Shown: positions 47,167-56,818, counted from the first letter of the stretch. The stretch is DNA of 62,923 nt from Halochromatium roseum (GCF_016653315.1 NZ_NHSH01000058.1:1-62923), one strand, 5' to 3'. The notes: generated by a model not told the origin, from the sequence alone. Numbers and translations: made by a program.

Positions 47167-50100
47167 GTGACTTCAAGACAACCGACTGAAGACCCTAAAT
47201 CCGGCGCGGTGTCGGATGATGCGACTGATGCAGTGCAGACGCCATCGGGGCAGGGCGCTGAGCAGTCTGTAGATGCTGCTGATCAGGCTCGGGATCATCA
47301 GGCATCGAGGCCTGAGTCGGAAGCCAATGACGATAATCGCATGGGTATCGTTGGTATGGTGGCTTCGGCGGGCGGTCTCGCGCCATTGCAAGCCTTTCTC
47401 GATCGCGTGCCGCCGAACACGGGTCTGGCCTTCGTCATCGTTCCTCATCTCGATCCGAGCCACCGCAGCCTGATGGGCCAGCTCTTGGCGGAGCACACCA
47501 AGATGCCGGTGCACGAGATCGAGGATGGCATGCGTCCGCGGGCGAATCAGGTCTATCTGATACCGCCCGGTTTTCAGTTGACGCTCAGGGGCGGGGTGTT
47601 GCACCTGGCGCACCCGGACGGGCGCGCTCTGGATCGCGAGGCGACGCTCGATCTGTTTCTGCGCGCGCTGGCCGCAGACCAGCAGCATCGTGCGATCGGG
47701 ATCGTGCTCTCCGGCACGGGGACACAGGGCACGCTCGGACTGCGCGACATCAAAGACCAGGGCGGATTGGCCTTGGTGCAGGAGCCGGCGACGGCTCAAT
47801 ACGACTCCATGCCGCGCAGCGCGATCGCCGCTGGCGTCGCCGATCGGGTGCTGTCGCCGCGGGCGCTAGCAGACCAGGTTGCCGCTTGGGCACGGCGCGT
47901 CTCGAACACCCCCTTGGTGATCTCGCGCGAGCCGGATCAGGGCGGCGAAGTGCAGCAGCTTTCCGGTGTGCTGGCGCTGTTGCGGGCCCGCACCCGCTAT
48001 GACTTTCGTTTCTATCGCAAGAACATGCTATTGCGTCGCGTGAAACGGCGCATGAGCCTGTGCAATCTCGATAGCGTGCCTGAGTATTTGGCGCGCTTGC
48101 GCAAAGAGCCCGACGAACTCAGTGAATTGTTCAAGGATCTGCTCATCGGTGTGACCAGCTTCTTCCGCGATCCGCAGGCGTTTGAGGTGTTGGTGCAGCG
48201 GGTCTTGGAGCCCTTGGTGCAGGAACACTCGACGGGCGGCGCCAAGGCAGACCAGCCGGTTCGTGTTTGGGTGCCTGGCTGCGCCACCGGAGAGGAGCCT
48301 TATAGCATCGCGATGCTGTTGTTCGAACTCTTTTCTCGACATGAGCAACCGCCAAACCTGCAGGTGTTTGCAACCGATATCGATGATAAGGCACTCGACT
48401 TCGCGCGTTACGGCGCCTATCCGCTGAGTATCGCTGCGGACGTCTCTGAGCAGCGCTTACGTCGCTTTTTCGTCAAGGATGGCGATGATCGCTACCGGGT
48501 CTGCGAGCCGTTGCGCGACGCGGTCGTGTTTGCTCCACAGAACCTGATCACCGATGCGCCGTTCTCGAAGCTGGATCTGATCAGCTGCCGCAATCTGCTG
48601 ATCTATCTCGAGCAGGAGGTGCAGGAGCGCATCGTGAGTCTGTTCCACTTTGCGCTCAATCCGGGTGGCTACCTGCTGCTCGGGCCATCGGAAAGTGTTG
48701 GGCTGCGGGCCGAGCTGTATGAGACGACCTCTAAGCGGTGGCGACTCTTTCAGCGCAGCAGCGGGACGCGTCCGGACCTGTCGCGGCTGCCGTCGATGGT
48801 GCGTTTGCAGCCGTTGATGTCATCGCTCACCACGGCAATGCCCCGCGTGCATGTGGACATGGTTGGGGTCGCACAGCGGGTGCTGCTGGAAGAGTATGGT
48901 CCGGCCGCGGTGCTGGTGAATCGTCGCTACGACATCCTGCATCTGTTCGGTCCGACCACCAACTACATGGAGCTTCCGGTTGGCCGCCCGGCGCTCAAGC
49001 TGACCTCGATGCTGCGCCGCGGGCTCCGGACGCGAGTGCGCGCGGCCTGCCATAAGGCGTTCGAAGCGCAGACAACGGTGCTGGTCGATGACGCTCAGGT
49101 CCAACGCTCTGGTCGCTATGTGCCGGTACGGGTGCGGGTGACACCTTTGCATGACCCCGGGCAGACAGAGACCCTGCTGCTGCTCAGCTTTGTCGACGCC
49201 GTGAGCGCTGAGGCAGGGACGGCGGTTGCACCCCTGGCACTCGCCGAGCAGGTCCAGAGCCCGGACTCGAGCCAGGCGCCGGCCTTGATCGAGCAGCTCG
49301 AGAATGAGCTGCGGGCGACGCGGGAAGACCTGCAGACCACGGTTGAGGAGATGGAAAGCGCGAACGAGGAGCTCAAGGCCTCCAATGAGGAGGCCATGTC
49401 GATGAACGAGGAGCTGCAGACGGCGAACGAGGAGCTGGAGGTCTCGAAGGAAGAGCTGCAGTCTCTGAACGAGGAGCTGAGCACGGTCAATAGCCAGCTC
49501 GAGGACAAGGTGCACGAGCTTGAGCAGAGCAACAATGACATCAGTAACCTGCTCTCGAGCACCGAGATCGCAACCGTGTTCCTCGATGCCGAGATGCAGG
49601 TGAAGCGGTTCACGCCGCGTGCCGCCAGGTTGCTCAATCTGCGGCCGATCGATATTGGACGGCCGTTGGGCGACCTCTCGTCGAACGTCTCGGATGACGA
49701 ACTGCTGCCGGACGCGCAGCTTGTGCTCGAGCGCTTGGTGCCGATCGAGCGCGATGTCGTCGCGAACGACCATAGCCGCTACCTGCGTCGTATCCAGCCC
49801 TACCGGACGCAGGACAACCGCATCGCGGGGGTTGTGCTGACCTTCGTCGACATTAGCGCGCGCGCTCAAGCTGAGCAGGCCTTGCGCGCTAGTGAGGCGC
49901 GCTTTCGGCTGCTGTTCGAGCGCTCGCCGATGTGTTTGCTGGAGCAGGACTGGTCTCAGGTGCGTGATTGTCTGTTGTCCTGCAGTGGGGGGGCGACTGG
50001 GGACGCGCTGGCGGATTGGGTCTGTGCGCATCCAGAGCAGGCGCTTGCCTGCCGGGGCAAACTGCGGGTCAGCGCCGCGAATGCCTCGGCCCGGCAACTG

Positions 50101-51393
50101 GCGGGGGTCTCCGACCCGAGTGCGGTTGATTTGCCGATGGCTGAGCAGTTCTTCCCGTTGGAGCCGGCTGAGGGCTATTTGGCCTTGCTCGGCGAGTTGT
50201 TGATGGGCCGCGCTGCCGCCTTCGAGCTGGAAGTGCGAACCGGTTCCGGCGGGCGCATCCCCGTGCTCGCTCACGCGGTGCCTCTGCCCGGGCATTTGGA
50301 GCATCTTGACCGGGTGTTGATGGCGGTGATCGACATCACGGCGCGAAAGCGGATCGAGCTGGCACTGGCTGATCGCGAGAGGCGCCTGTCGGCGATCCTG
50401 CATACGGTTGTCGACGGGCTCATTGGGGTGGATGCCGACGGGCGCATCAATCAGGTCAACCTGGCGGCCGAACGGCTCTTCGGCCGCTCGCACGAGACGC
50501 TGATCGGTGAGCCGCTGGCGTCGGTGTTACTACCGGGTCCGGCCGGCCAGCATCTGGATGACATCATGCAAGTCGTGCGCGAGGCCGCGCATGCCGATGC
50601 TCAAGGGCCATCGCTCTGCGACGGTGTGTGTGAGGATGGCACGCTGTTTCCTGCTGAGCTGAGTGTCGGGCAGGTCGATCATCTCGATCTCTTCGTGATC
50701 CTGGTGCGCGATGTCAGTCGGCGTCGCGAGCTCGAGAAGCAGGTGATCGAGATCAGCACGCGCGAGCAGGAGCGCATCGGTCGGGAGATCCACGACAGTC
50801 TTGGCCAACAGCTGACCGCGGTGACGCTGCTGGCGGCGGCCTTGGCGGGCAAGCTGGAAACGGCCGGCCGCAGGGAAGGGGTCGAGGCGCGCGGGCTGGC
50901 GCAGCAACTCGAGCGCACCTTGTCGGAGTCTAGGGCCCTGACCCAGGGGCTGGCTCCGGTGGGCGTGTCGCCGGAGGATCTGGTCGACGCCTTGAGCACA
51001 CTGGCGCGGCAGGTTCAGCACAGCAGCGGCATCAAGTGCAGGCTGCACTGCGAGGGCGCGGAGGCGATCGAAGACGCTGTGATCGCCTCGCATGTCTATC
51101 GCATCGCCCAAGAGGCCGTCAACAATGCCTCGCGGCATGGCAAGCCGAAACGGATCGACCTCAGGCTCGAGGTCCGCGACAGGAAGATCCTGCTCTCGGT
51201 GCGCGATGACGGCACTTGGAGCGGCGCACACAAGCGCGGTACCGGCGGCTTGGGCGGCTTGGGCCTCCACATCATGGGCTACCGTGCCGGAATCTTGGGC
51301 GGCCGCCTCAGTGTTCGCCCACTCGATACGGGCGGAACGCTGATGCGTTGCGAGATCCCGTTGCCCGAGGGGCGCAAACCCAAGAGCGACTAG
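47167..51393 (+). CDS. CheB-CheR-PAS-histidine kinase fusion protein
   Basis: A 1408-residue multidomain sensor. Domains: CheB methylesterase (about 58-240), CheR methyltransferase (about 260-540; SAM motif VWVPGCATGEEPYS near 366), a Glu-rich coiled coil with repeated SNEEAMSMNEELQTANEEL units (about 705-790), three PAS-like domains (about 795-905, 910-1060 and 1075-1190), HisKA_3 with His in GREIHDSLGQQLTAV (about 1207), and HATPase (RIAQEAVNNASRHG, GLGLHIMGYRAGILGG). In the CheB triad Ser67 (ASAGG) and His94 (VPHLDPSH) are present, but the Asp is Gln187 (SGTGTQGTLG). No membrane helix is seen. The start is GTG. No chemotaxis genes are nearby, so this is likely a non-chemotaxis signalling protein. 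Confidence 0.92.
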   Translation: MTSRQPTEDPKSGAVSDDATDAVQTPSGQGAEQSVDAADQARDHQASRPESEANDDNRMGIVGMVASAGGLAPLQAFLDRVPPNTGLAFVIVPHLDPSHRSLMGQLLAEHTKMPVHEIEDGMRPRANQVYLIPPGFQLTLRGGVLHLAHPDGRALDREATLDLFLRALAADQQHRAIGIVLSGTGTQGTLGLRDIKDQGGLALVQEPATAQYDSMPRSAIAAGVADRVLSPRALADQVAAWARRVSNTPLVISREPDQGGEVQQLSGVLALLRARTRYDFRFYRKNMLLRRVKRRMSLCNLDSVPEYLARLRKEPDELSELFKDLLIGVTSFFRDPQAFEVLVQRVLEPLVQEHSTGGAKADQPVRVWVPGCATGEEPYSIAMLLFELFSRHEQPPNLQVFATDIDDKALDFARYGAYPLSIAADVSEQRLRRFFVKDGDDRYRVCEPLRDAVVFAPQNLITDAPFSKLDLISCRNLLIYLEQEVQERIVSLFHFALNPGGYLLLGPSESVGLRAELYETTSKRWRLFQRSSGTRPDLSRLPSMVRLQPLMSSLTTAMPRVHVDMVGVAQRVLLEEYGPAAVLVNRRYDILHLFGPTTNYMELPVGRPALKLTSMLRRGLRTRVRAACHKAFEAQTTVLVDDAQVQRSGRYVPVRVRVTPLHDPGQTETLLLLSFVDAVSAEAGTAVAPLALAEQVQSPDSSQAPALIEQLENELRATREDLQTTVEEMESANEELKASNEEAMSMNEELQTANEELEVSKEELQSLNEELSTVNSQLEDKVHELEQSNNDISNLLSSTEIATVFLDAEMQVKRFTPRAARLLNLRPIDIGRPLGDLSSNVSDDELLPDAQLVLERLVPIERDVVANDHSRYLRRIQPYRTQDNRIAGVVLTFVDISARAQAEQALRASEARFRLLFERSPMCLLEQDWSQVRDCLLSCSGGATGDALADWVCAHPEQALACRGKLRVSAANASARQLAGVSDPSAVDLPMAEQFFPLEPAEGYLALLGELLMGRAAAFELEVRTGSGGRIPVLAHAVPLPGHLEHLDRVLMAVIDITARKRIELALADRERRLSAILHTVVDGLIGVDADGRINQVNLAAERLFGRSHETLIGEPLASVLLPGPAGQHLDDIMQVVREAAHADAQGPSLCDGVCEDGTLFPAELSVGQVDHLDLFVILVRDVSRRRELEKQVIEISTREQERIGREIHDSLGQQLTAVTLLAAALAGKLETAGRREGVEARGLAQQLERTLSESRALTQGLAPVGVSPEDLVDALSTLARQVQHSSGIKCRLHCEGAEAIEDAVIASHVYRIAQEAVNNASRHGKPKRIDLRLEVRDRKILLSVRDDGTWSGAHKRGTGGLGGLGLHIMGYRAGILGGRLSVRPLDTGGTLMRCEIPLPEGRKPKSD

Positions 51394-51424
51394 TGCGATG
51401 CCATGCGCTGGCGGCTGCTCGGTT

Positions 51425-51466
51425 CGCGGTTTACGACTCGCGGTTTACGACTCGCGGTTTACGACT
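51425..51466. repeat. 14-bp tandem repeat, three units
   Basis: cgcggtttacgact is repeated three times without error and begins a fourth unit. It lies between the kinase stop (51393) and the beta-helix gene (51574). Confidence 0.95.
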
Positions 51467-51573
51467 CGCGGTCTTCCGCTTGCGCGGTTTGGTCTGGCGG
51501 AACGACCTTACTCTGCTCGCCACCTGAGTGTTTGCGGCGAGCGCCACTCCTGAGAACTGAGAGGCCGAAGCCC

Positions 51574-52968
51574 ATGAAGCATCAGCGCTATCTTCGCTCG
51601 TTGAGCCCCGTTTCCGGTGGCTTGGCTTTGCTGCTGGCAATGCCGCTGAGTGCGGCCGATTATTTTGTTTCCTCGGCCGGGTCTGACGACAATCCGGGCA
51701 GCCTGGAGGCACCTTGGCGCAGCATCGCCAAGGTGAATCAGGCCGCGTTGGAGCCTGGCGATCGGGTGTTGTTCCGGCGCGGCGACCGTTGGCCGGAGAC
51801 GCTGCACCCAAACGCGTCTGGGGCGCCTGGCAATCCCATCACTTACGCTGACTTCGGCGGCGGTGCGCGGCCGATCATCAGCGGCGCGCCGAATGATCAT
51901 TGTATCGAATGGTCAACGACACGCAGCCACCTGGTGTTTCGGAACCTGCACCTGAAGGATTGTGGTCAACCGAGCGGCGGCACGCGTGGCGCACTCGCGG
52001 TTTGGAATGAGGCGGCGGACTCGCGCGACATCCTGCTCGAGGACTCGCTGCTCGAGAATGCGCAGACCTGGAATATCTATCTGACGGGGATTGACGGTCT
52101 GCGTATTCGTGGCAATACCATCCGCAATGCCGAGCAGCAGCACGGGATCTATTTGGACGGAACCTTGGGTATCAATGATGTCGTGATCGAAGAAAACGAC
52201 ATCTACGGTAATCGGGACATGTGCGTGCAGTTCAATTCCAACGGCAAGAATCGACTGACGAACGTCACCTTGCGCTACAACCGTCTGCACGACTGCGGCT
52301 ATGGTGGGTTGAACAATATCGGCACAGACGGCTTGCTGGCGCATCACAACCTGTTCTACGGGGCGATGCCAGGCATCTACAACGGCTGCGACGGTGCCGA
52401 TGCCGGCTGCAGTCGCGGATCGATCGGTGGTGTCTTTGCCAACAATACGATCGTCACCAGCGGTGATGGCTGGTCGACCTGTTTCTCGAATGAGTCGTCG
52501 CAGGGCACGCCGGATTTCAGCGCCTTCGTCAACAATATCTGTGTCCATAACGCCAGCCGTGGCTCCGCGTTTCAGCACATGGAGAACACCGGCGGCCAGA
52601 ATGTCGACTACAACCTGTTCTTTTCCAATCGCACGGATTCGCCGATCTTCGTCTGGCGGGGCCGCGAGTATCGTGGTTTAGATGACTACCGCAGTGCGAC
52701 GGGTAATGAGGCCAATGGCCTGTTTGCTGATCCGCGCTTCGTCGATGCGGGGCGTGGCGACATGAGTCTGGCGGCGGGCTCGCCGGCCATCGATTCTGGG
52801 ACCCGTCTCGGCTTCGAGCGCGATCTGGAAGGCGAGCCGGTGCCGCGCGGGAGTGCGCCGGATCGGGGGGCGATCGAGGCGGCTTCAGCCGAGGAGCCAC
52901 CGGAAACGCCGAGTGACCTGCAGATTGAGCTCCAGTCGAGTCTCAACAAGCGGCTGTTCTGGAGGTGA
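51574..52968 (+). CDS. Secreted parallel beta-helix repeat protein
   Basis: The 464-residue protein has a Sec signal peptide (GGLALLLAMPLSAA, cleavage before DYFVSS) and the YFVSSAGSDDNPGSLEAPW opening common to DUF1565/right-handed beta-helix proteins, followed by repeated short strands (HLVFRNLHLKDCG, GLRIRGNTIRNAEQQHG, NDVVIEENDIYGN). The fold is shared by polysaccharide lyases and epimerases, but no catalytic residues can be assigned. Start at 51574 is chosen because it begins the signal peptide; a frame to 51403 is non-conserved. It is the first gene of the polysaccharide segment, and the deacetylase gene starts 8 bp after its stop. Confidence 0.85.
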   Translation: MKHQRYLRSLSPVSGGLALLLAMPLSAADYFVSSAGSDDNPGSLEAPWRSIAKVNQAALEPGDRVLFRRGDRWPETLHPNASGAPGNPITYADFGGGARPIISGAPNDHCIEWSTTRSHLVFRNLHLKDCGQPSGGTRGALAVWNEAADSRDILLEDSLLENAQTWNIYLTGIDGLRIRGNTIRNAEQQHGIYLDGTLGINDVVIEENDIYGNRDMCVQFNSNGKNRLTNVTLRYNRLHDCGYGGLNNIGTDGLLAHHNLFYGAMPGIYNGCDGADAGCSRGSIGGVFANNTIVTSGDGWSTCFSNESSQGTPDFSAFVNNICVHNASRGSAFQHMENTGGQNVDYNLFFSNRTDSPIFVWRGREYRGLDDYRSATGNEANGLFADPRFVDAGRGDMSLAAGSPAIDSGTRLGFERDLEGEPVPRGSAPDRGAIEAASAEEPPETPSDLQIELQSSLNKRLFWR

Positions 52969-52975
52969 TCCTGGA

Positions 52976-53992
52976 GTGTCTAACGTCTCCTTGAAGCAGA
53001 TGCGCGGACATGGCTATCTGGTTCTCTCGCTGGATACCGAGCTGGTCTGGGGCTACTACGACGATGATGACGCGCGTGAGCGGCTGTTTTCAGCAGACGG
53101 CAGCCGCGAGCGGCGTTCGATCGAACGGATGCTTGCTCTTTGTGACGATCGGGGTATCCGCGCCACTTGGGCGATGGTCGGCCATTTGTTCTTTTCTCAA
53201 TGTGAAGGCTGTTCGCCCTGTCCGGTAGCGGCCTGGCGAGACGACCACCGCGGCTTTCGCGAGGTTTACGACCCTGGCGACGCTGCGCGTCCGCGTCCGC
53301 GTCCGAAAGCCGCCCATCCTCAGTGGTACGCGCCGGATGTTCGCGATCTCCTGCTCGCTGCGAGTGATCGCCACGAGCTTGCGTTCCATGGCTTTAGCCA
53401 CCGTCCTTTCCATCAGATGGATGCTGATGCCGCCCAAAGCGAGGTGCAGGCCTGGCTTGCGGTTGCGGGGCGATTCGGCGTCAAGCCCGAAAGCATTGTC
53501 TTTCCGCGCAACCGCGTCGGTCATTTGCCGGTGTTTGCGGATGCGGGTTTTCGCTGCTTTCGCGCCCCTGACCAAACCCCGCGTTGGCATCTGCGCCGCT
53601 TTGGGTCGGCGCTCAAGTCGGCCGATGATCTGCTCGCGCTCAGCACGCCTCGCGTCTATCGACCTGATGAGCTGCGCCGCGAGCAGGGGCTCATGCGTGT
53701 GCCGTCGAGCGCCCACCTGTTCGACTTTCCGCGCGGTCTGGAACGGCGTCTAGACCGCGTTGGACTGCAGCGTTTGCGGCTGCGCGGTATCGCCAAGGCG
53801 ATCGATCATGCCGCTCGCAGTGGCGGCATTGTGCATCTGTGGGCGCATCCTTGGGAGCTGCGCACGCCGGCGGATGAAGACAAGCTGGATTACCTGCTTG
53901 GCCTTGCCGCGGAACAGATTGCCGCGGGCCGGCTGCGGAGCATCACCATGAGCGAACTGTCCGCGCTCGCCAATCGCGCCGAGCGGCGTTAG
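52976..53992 (+). CDS. Polysaccharide deacetylase family protein
   Basis: NodB-homology-like protein of 338 residues. YLVLSLDTELVWGYY holds the motif-1 Asp (DTE in place of DD), and HELAFHGFSHRPFHQ holds the two His of the metal-binding motif 2; VFPRNRVGHLPVFADAGF corresponds to motif 3. It has no signal peptide, so it likely acts in the cytoplasm on a nucleotide- or lipid-linked sugar. GTG at 52976 is preceded by GGAGG 10 bp upstream and overlaps no gene; ATG at 53000 is an alternative. It is coupled to the beta-helix gene by an 8-bp gap. Confidence 0.85.
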   Translation: MSNVSLKQMRGHGYLVLSLDTELVWGYYDDDDARERLFSADGSRERRSIERMLALCDDRGIRATWAMVGHLFFSQCEGCSPCPVAAWRDDHRGFREVYDPGDAARPRPRPKAAHPQWYAPDVRDLLLAASDRHELAFHGFSHRPFHQMDADAAQSEVQAWLAVAGRFGVKPESIVFPRNRVGHLPVFADAGFRCFRAPDQTPRWHLRRFGSALKSADDLLALSTPRVYRPDELRREQGLMRVPSSAHLFDFPRGLERRLDRVGLQRLRLRGIAKAIDHAARSGGIVHLWAHPWELRTPADEDKLDYLLGLAAEQIAAGRLRSITMSELSALANRAERR

Positions 53993-54042
53993 CGGGTGAT
54001 GGTGTTTGCGGTCGCGATCACATCCATCGCGCCGTATTGATG

Positions 54043-54112
54043 CTGAATCCCTGCGGCTGAATCCGCTTAGCTGAATCCCTTTGGCTGAATCCCTTTGGCT
54101 GAATCCGTTTGG
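54043..54112. repeat. 14-bp tandem repeat, five imperfect units
   Basis: Units related to ctgaatccctttgg begin at 54043, 54057, 54071, 54085 and 54099. The third and fourth are identical and the others differ at one to four bases. Confidence 0.92.
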
Positions 54113-54143
54113 TTAGCCGTTCGCGTTTGCGCAACGGTCTTTT

Positions 54144-54383
54144 TTGTCGGCCTTTCCGCATTCCGCATTCCGCATTTCCGCATTCTATGACCAGCCTCTC
54201 GGGGAAACACTGATTACGCCCTGGGTCTGGTTGTCAGACCGTCTTTCGAGCCTACAATTGACGCCAGACAACAGCCTTCGCCATCAGATGCGCCGATTGG
54301 CTGTGAACTTTGGCGCATCGTTAAGCGCGATTCTGGTTCTCTCGGGTGTCGGTCTTTTTTGGAGGGGCTGGTTAGATGCATGA
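54144..54383 (+). CDS. Possible small membrane protein
   Basis: A 79-codon frame whose stop overlaps the following gene by 8 bp. Its last 30 residues (VNFGASLSAILVLSGVGLFW) could form one membrane helix, but the first 15 residues come from a 7-bp tandem repeat. No homologue is recognised. An internal ATG near 54291 could start a 30-residue peptide instead. It may be only a leader region of the PMT-family gene. Confidence 0.25.
   Translation: MSAFPHSAFRISAFYDQPLGETLITPWVWLSDRLSSLQLTPDNSLRHQMRRLAVNFGASLSAILVLSGVGLFWRGWLDA
54154..54182. repeat. 7-bp tandem repeat, four units
   Basis: ttccgca occurs four times, three adjacent and the fourth after one extra T. Confidence 0.9.
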
Positions 54384-55989
54384 GCGTTTTTTCACTGCGA
54401 TCTCGAATCACCGCGAGCGGCTGCTGATCGCGTCTTTGTTCTTGCTGGCCCTGGTTCCCTTGTTTATTAATCTCGGCGCGATTCCGATTCAGGTCTGGGA
54501 TGAGTCGCGGTTGGCAATCAATGCCTATGAGATGTACAGCAACGGTGATTGGCTTGTGACCTCGTTCGCGGGCGCGCCGGACCTCTGGAATACGAAGCCG
54601 CCAATGCTGATCTGGCTGCAAGCCGCGTTCATGCACCTGATCGGGCCGAGCGAATGGGCGGTTCGTCTGCCATCGGCCATCGCTGGCACGGCGACGGCGG
54701 CGCTGCTGCTGATCTTCTGTATGCGTTATCTCGGCCAGCTAACGCCGAGCCTGATCGCAATGATGGTCTTGGTCACGACCTGGGGCTATGTCGATATCCA
54801 TGTGACGCGTACCGGTGACTATGACGCGCTCTTGGTGCTCTTTACCACGGCGAGTGCGCTAGCGTTCTTTGCCTTCTGCGAGACTGGTCGTGACCGTTAT
54901 CTACTGGCGTTTTTCATTGCCCTGACGCTGGCGGTCATGACCAAAAGCGTTTCAGGTCTGTTTCTGGTGCCCGGTCTGGCCCTGTATGCGCTGCTGCGAA
55001 AGCAGGTCTTGACACTGCTGCTTCGCCCCAGCCTTTATCTTGGCATGCTGGGCTTCATCGCTGTGGTCTCATCCTATTATCTCGCGCGTGAGATGCATCA
55101 TCCGGGCTATCTCGACGCCGTGTTGGAGAACGAGCTATTCGGCCGCTATTTCGAGGTGATCGAGACGCATCAAGGCGACCTTCTGACCTACCTGAAACGG
55201 ATGATCAAGGTCGATTACACCTACTGGCTTGGTTTCCTGCCACTGGCCACGCTCTTCGGTCTTGTCGCCAATGATCCACGCATTCGGCGCTTGACGCTGT
55301 TCTCGCTGTTGATGCTGGCATCGCTCTTTCTATTGATTTCGACCGCGGGCACCAAGCTGCCCTGGTATAGCGCTCCGGCTTATCCGTTTATGGCGTTATT
55401 GGTCGCGATGTTCCTCTATGGCTGCTTGCAAGTCCTTGAACGGCGTCTGGAGGCTGCGCCTCAGCTCGTACGTTCCACTCTTCCCACTGCGGTGATTACC
55501 GCGATGATTGCAATGCCCTACGGGATGATCTTGCACAAAACCCTGTTTCCGGAATCGCGCATCTATAGCGGTGAAGAAGACAACTATTACGCGATTAGCC
55601 TGTTGCTCAAGGAGGCGGTGGACGGTGAGCGTGATCTGCGCGGAGCCGAGGTGCTGTACGACGGCTACGCGGCGCATCAAGCCTTCTACGCCCAGGTGCT
55701 CGCCGACCGGGGGCACGACGTAACGCTTGGCGACTGGCTTGCGCCGAGATCCGGTTCACTGGTGATCGCCTCTCAAGATCATGTGATCGGGTCACTGACG
55801 GGTGCCTTTGAGTGGGCCCTGGTTGGTGAAGACCAGGGGGCAAAGCTGTTGTTACTGAGCGAGGCGAAGTCGAGCGACCTTGCTGCAGCGACCGAGGAGC
55901 CGGTCAAGGCCGATCGCTCCGCGGCCATCGTCTCGCTGTCAGAGGCGAGACAGCGGGCCGGTGCCGAGGTAGCGAGCCCGGAGCTGTAA
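54376..55989 (+). CDS. ArnT/PMT-family glycosyltransferase
   Basis: Integral membrane glycosyltransferase of 537 residues using a polyprenyl-phosphate sugar. The first periplasmic loop has the catalytic-type acidic residues in VWDESRLAINAYEM, and the family segment WNTKPPMLIWLQAAFMH follows. About 11-12 helices occupy residues 15-395; the C-terminal domain (about 400-537) is soluble. It resembles ArnT, but the acceptor could be lipid A, a glycan or a protein. ggaggggctgg precedes the start. It lies within the polysaccharide segment. Confidence 0.87.
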   Translation: MHERFFTAISNHRERLLIASLFLLALVPLFINLGAIPIQVWDESRLAINAYEMYSNGDWLVTSFAGAPDLWNTKPPMLIWLQAAFMHLIGPSEWAVRLPSAIAGTATAALLLIFCMRYLGQLTPSLIAMMVLVTTWGYVDIHVTRTGDYDALLVLFTTASALAFFAFCETGRDRYLLAFFIALTLAVMTKSVSGLFLVPGLALYALLRKQVLTLLLRPSLYLGMLGFIAVVSSYYLAREMHHPGYLDAVLENELFGRYFEVIETHQGDLLTYLKRMIKVDYTYWLGFLPLATLFGLVANDPRIRRLTLFSLLMLASLFLLISTAGTKLPWYSAPAYPFMALLVAMFLYGCLQVLERRLEAAPQLVRSTLPTAVITAMIAMPYGMILHKTLFPESRIYSGEEDNYYAISLLLKEAVDGERDLRGAEVLYDGYAAHQAFYAQVLADRGHDVTLGDWLAPRSGSLVIASQDHVIGSLTGAFEWALVGEDQGAKLLLLSEAKSSDLAAATEEPVKADRSAAIVSLSEARQRAGAEVASPEL

Positions 55990-56107
55990 TCGATTGGTCT
56001 CGCGCTGCTGAGTCCTGCGTTGCTGAGTCTCCTGCGCTGCTGAGCCCCAGGCTCTCGGGTGGCGAGTCGATCCTTCTCGATGATTAAAGTGGACATTAAG
56101 GTGGACC

Positions 56108-56755
56108 GTGAAATACGACGCTGAATCGAATCTTATGATGGCGCAGCCAACGCTGACAGACGACGCACCCGCTGGCAACAGCGCGTCGCTCGAGGGCGGC
56201 CGAGTCCTAGCAGTGACCTCTGCCACGCATGGCGAAGGCGTGAGCACGGTGACGCGTCGTCTTGGTCAGGGGCTCTGTGGGCAGCTTGGCGATGCGATCG
56301 TCGTCGATACCAATCTGCGCGCGGGTTGGGGGCTGCCGGTGTCCTCACCTGGCAGACGTCCAGGATTGACTGAAGTACTGCTCAATGACGCACCCTTTGA
56401 TTCGGTGATCGACGTCGATGTGCCCAGACAGTTGCACCTGATGCCATCGGGCAGCGGCACGCCTAATGCCTCGGCGATGCTCGCCTCTGGTGCGCTGCAA
56501 CGCTGTGTACAGCAACTGCGTCAGCGTTACCGGTGGGTATTGTTGGATATGCCGCCGGTGGGTGTGTATCCGGACGCAGGCGCGATTGGACGCATCGCCG
56601 ACGGGGTGATCCTGGTGGTGCAGGCCGAGTGGACGCGGGCCGATGTGGTGGCGCAGGCGCAGCGCGCCCTGTTGCGCGGCGGTGGCCGGGTGCTGGGTTC
56701 GGTGCTCAATCGGCGCCGCCATCACATACCGGATTGGCTCTACCACATCCTTTAG
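56108..56755 (+). CDS. CpsD/CapB-like polysaccharide biosynthesis ATPase
   Basis: Cytoplasmic P-loop protein of 215 residues related to BY-kinases that regulate capsule export. Walker A is SATHGEGVSTVTRRLG, with Val in place of the usual Lys of GEGKST. Walker A' is AIVVDTNLRAG and Walker B WVLLDMPPVGVYPDAGA. The C-terminal Tyr cluster of true autokinases is absent and no Wzz partner gene is nearby. It may therefore bind nucleotide weakly or act as a scaffold. GTG or the ATG at 56108 starts the frame; the ATG fits best. Confidence 0.82.
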   Translation: MKYDAESNLMMAQPTLTDDAPAGNSASLEGGRVLAVTSATHGEGVSTVTRRLGQGLCGQLGDAIVVDTNLRAGWGLPVSSPGRRPGLTEVLLNDAPFDSVIDVDVPRQLHLMPSGSGTPNASAMLASGALQRCVQQLRQRYRWVLLDMPPVGVYPDAGAIGRIADGVILVVQAEWTRADVVAQAQRALLRGGGRVLGSVLNRRRHHIPDWLYHIL

Positions 56756-56780
56756 GCCGCTTCTCGGGGCTTCCCAGAGG

Positions 56781-56818
56781 TGGCGGATCAACTTGGCGGA
56801 TCAACTTGGCGGATCAAC
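56781..56818. repeat. 13-bp tandem repeat, three units
   Basis: ttggcggatcaac occurs three times (first unit lacking one base) and ends 25 bp before the GT4 start codon. Confidence 0.93.

Larger units (their letters stand above)
53993..54375. other. Repeat-bearing spacer before the PMT-family gene
   Basis: This spacer holds two different tandem repeats (54043-54112 and 54154-54182) and a possible small gene from 54144. No promoter is clear. Confidence 0.6.

Noticed and set aside
48820-50493. 557-codon minus-strand frame inside the CheB/CheR-kinase gene
   Set aside because: Its Leu/Val-rich repeats mirror the Glu-rich coiled coil of the sense gene; typical high-GC antisense frame.
47167-51393. 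Chemotaxis operon
   Set aside because: CheB and CheR occur only as fused domains with PAS and kinase; no cheA, cheW, cheY or receptor gene is in the window.
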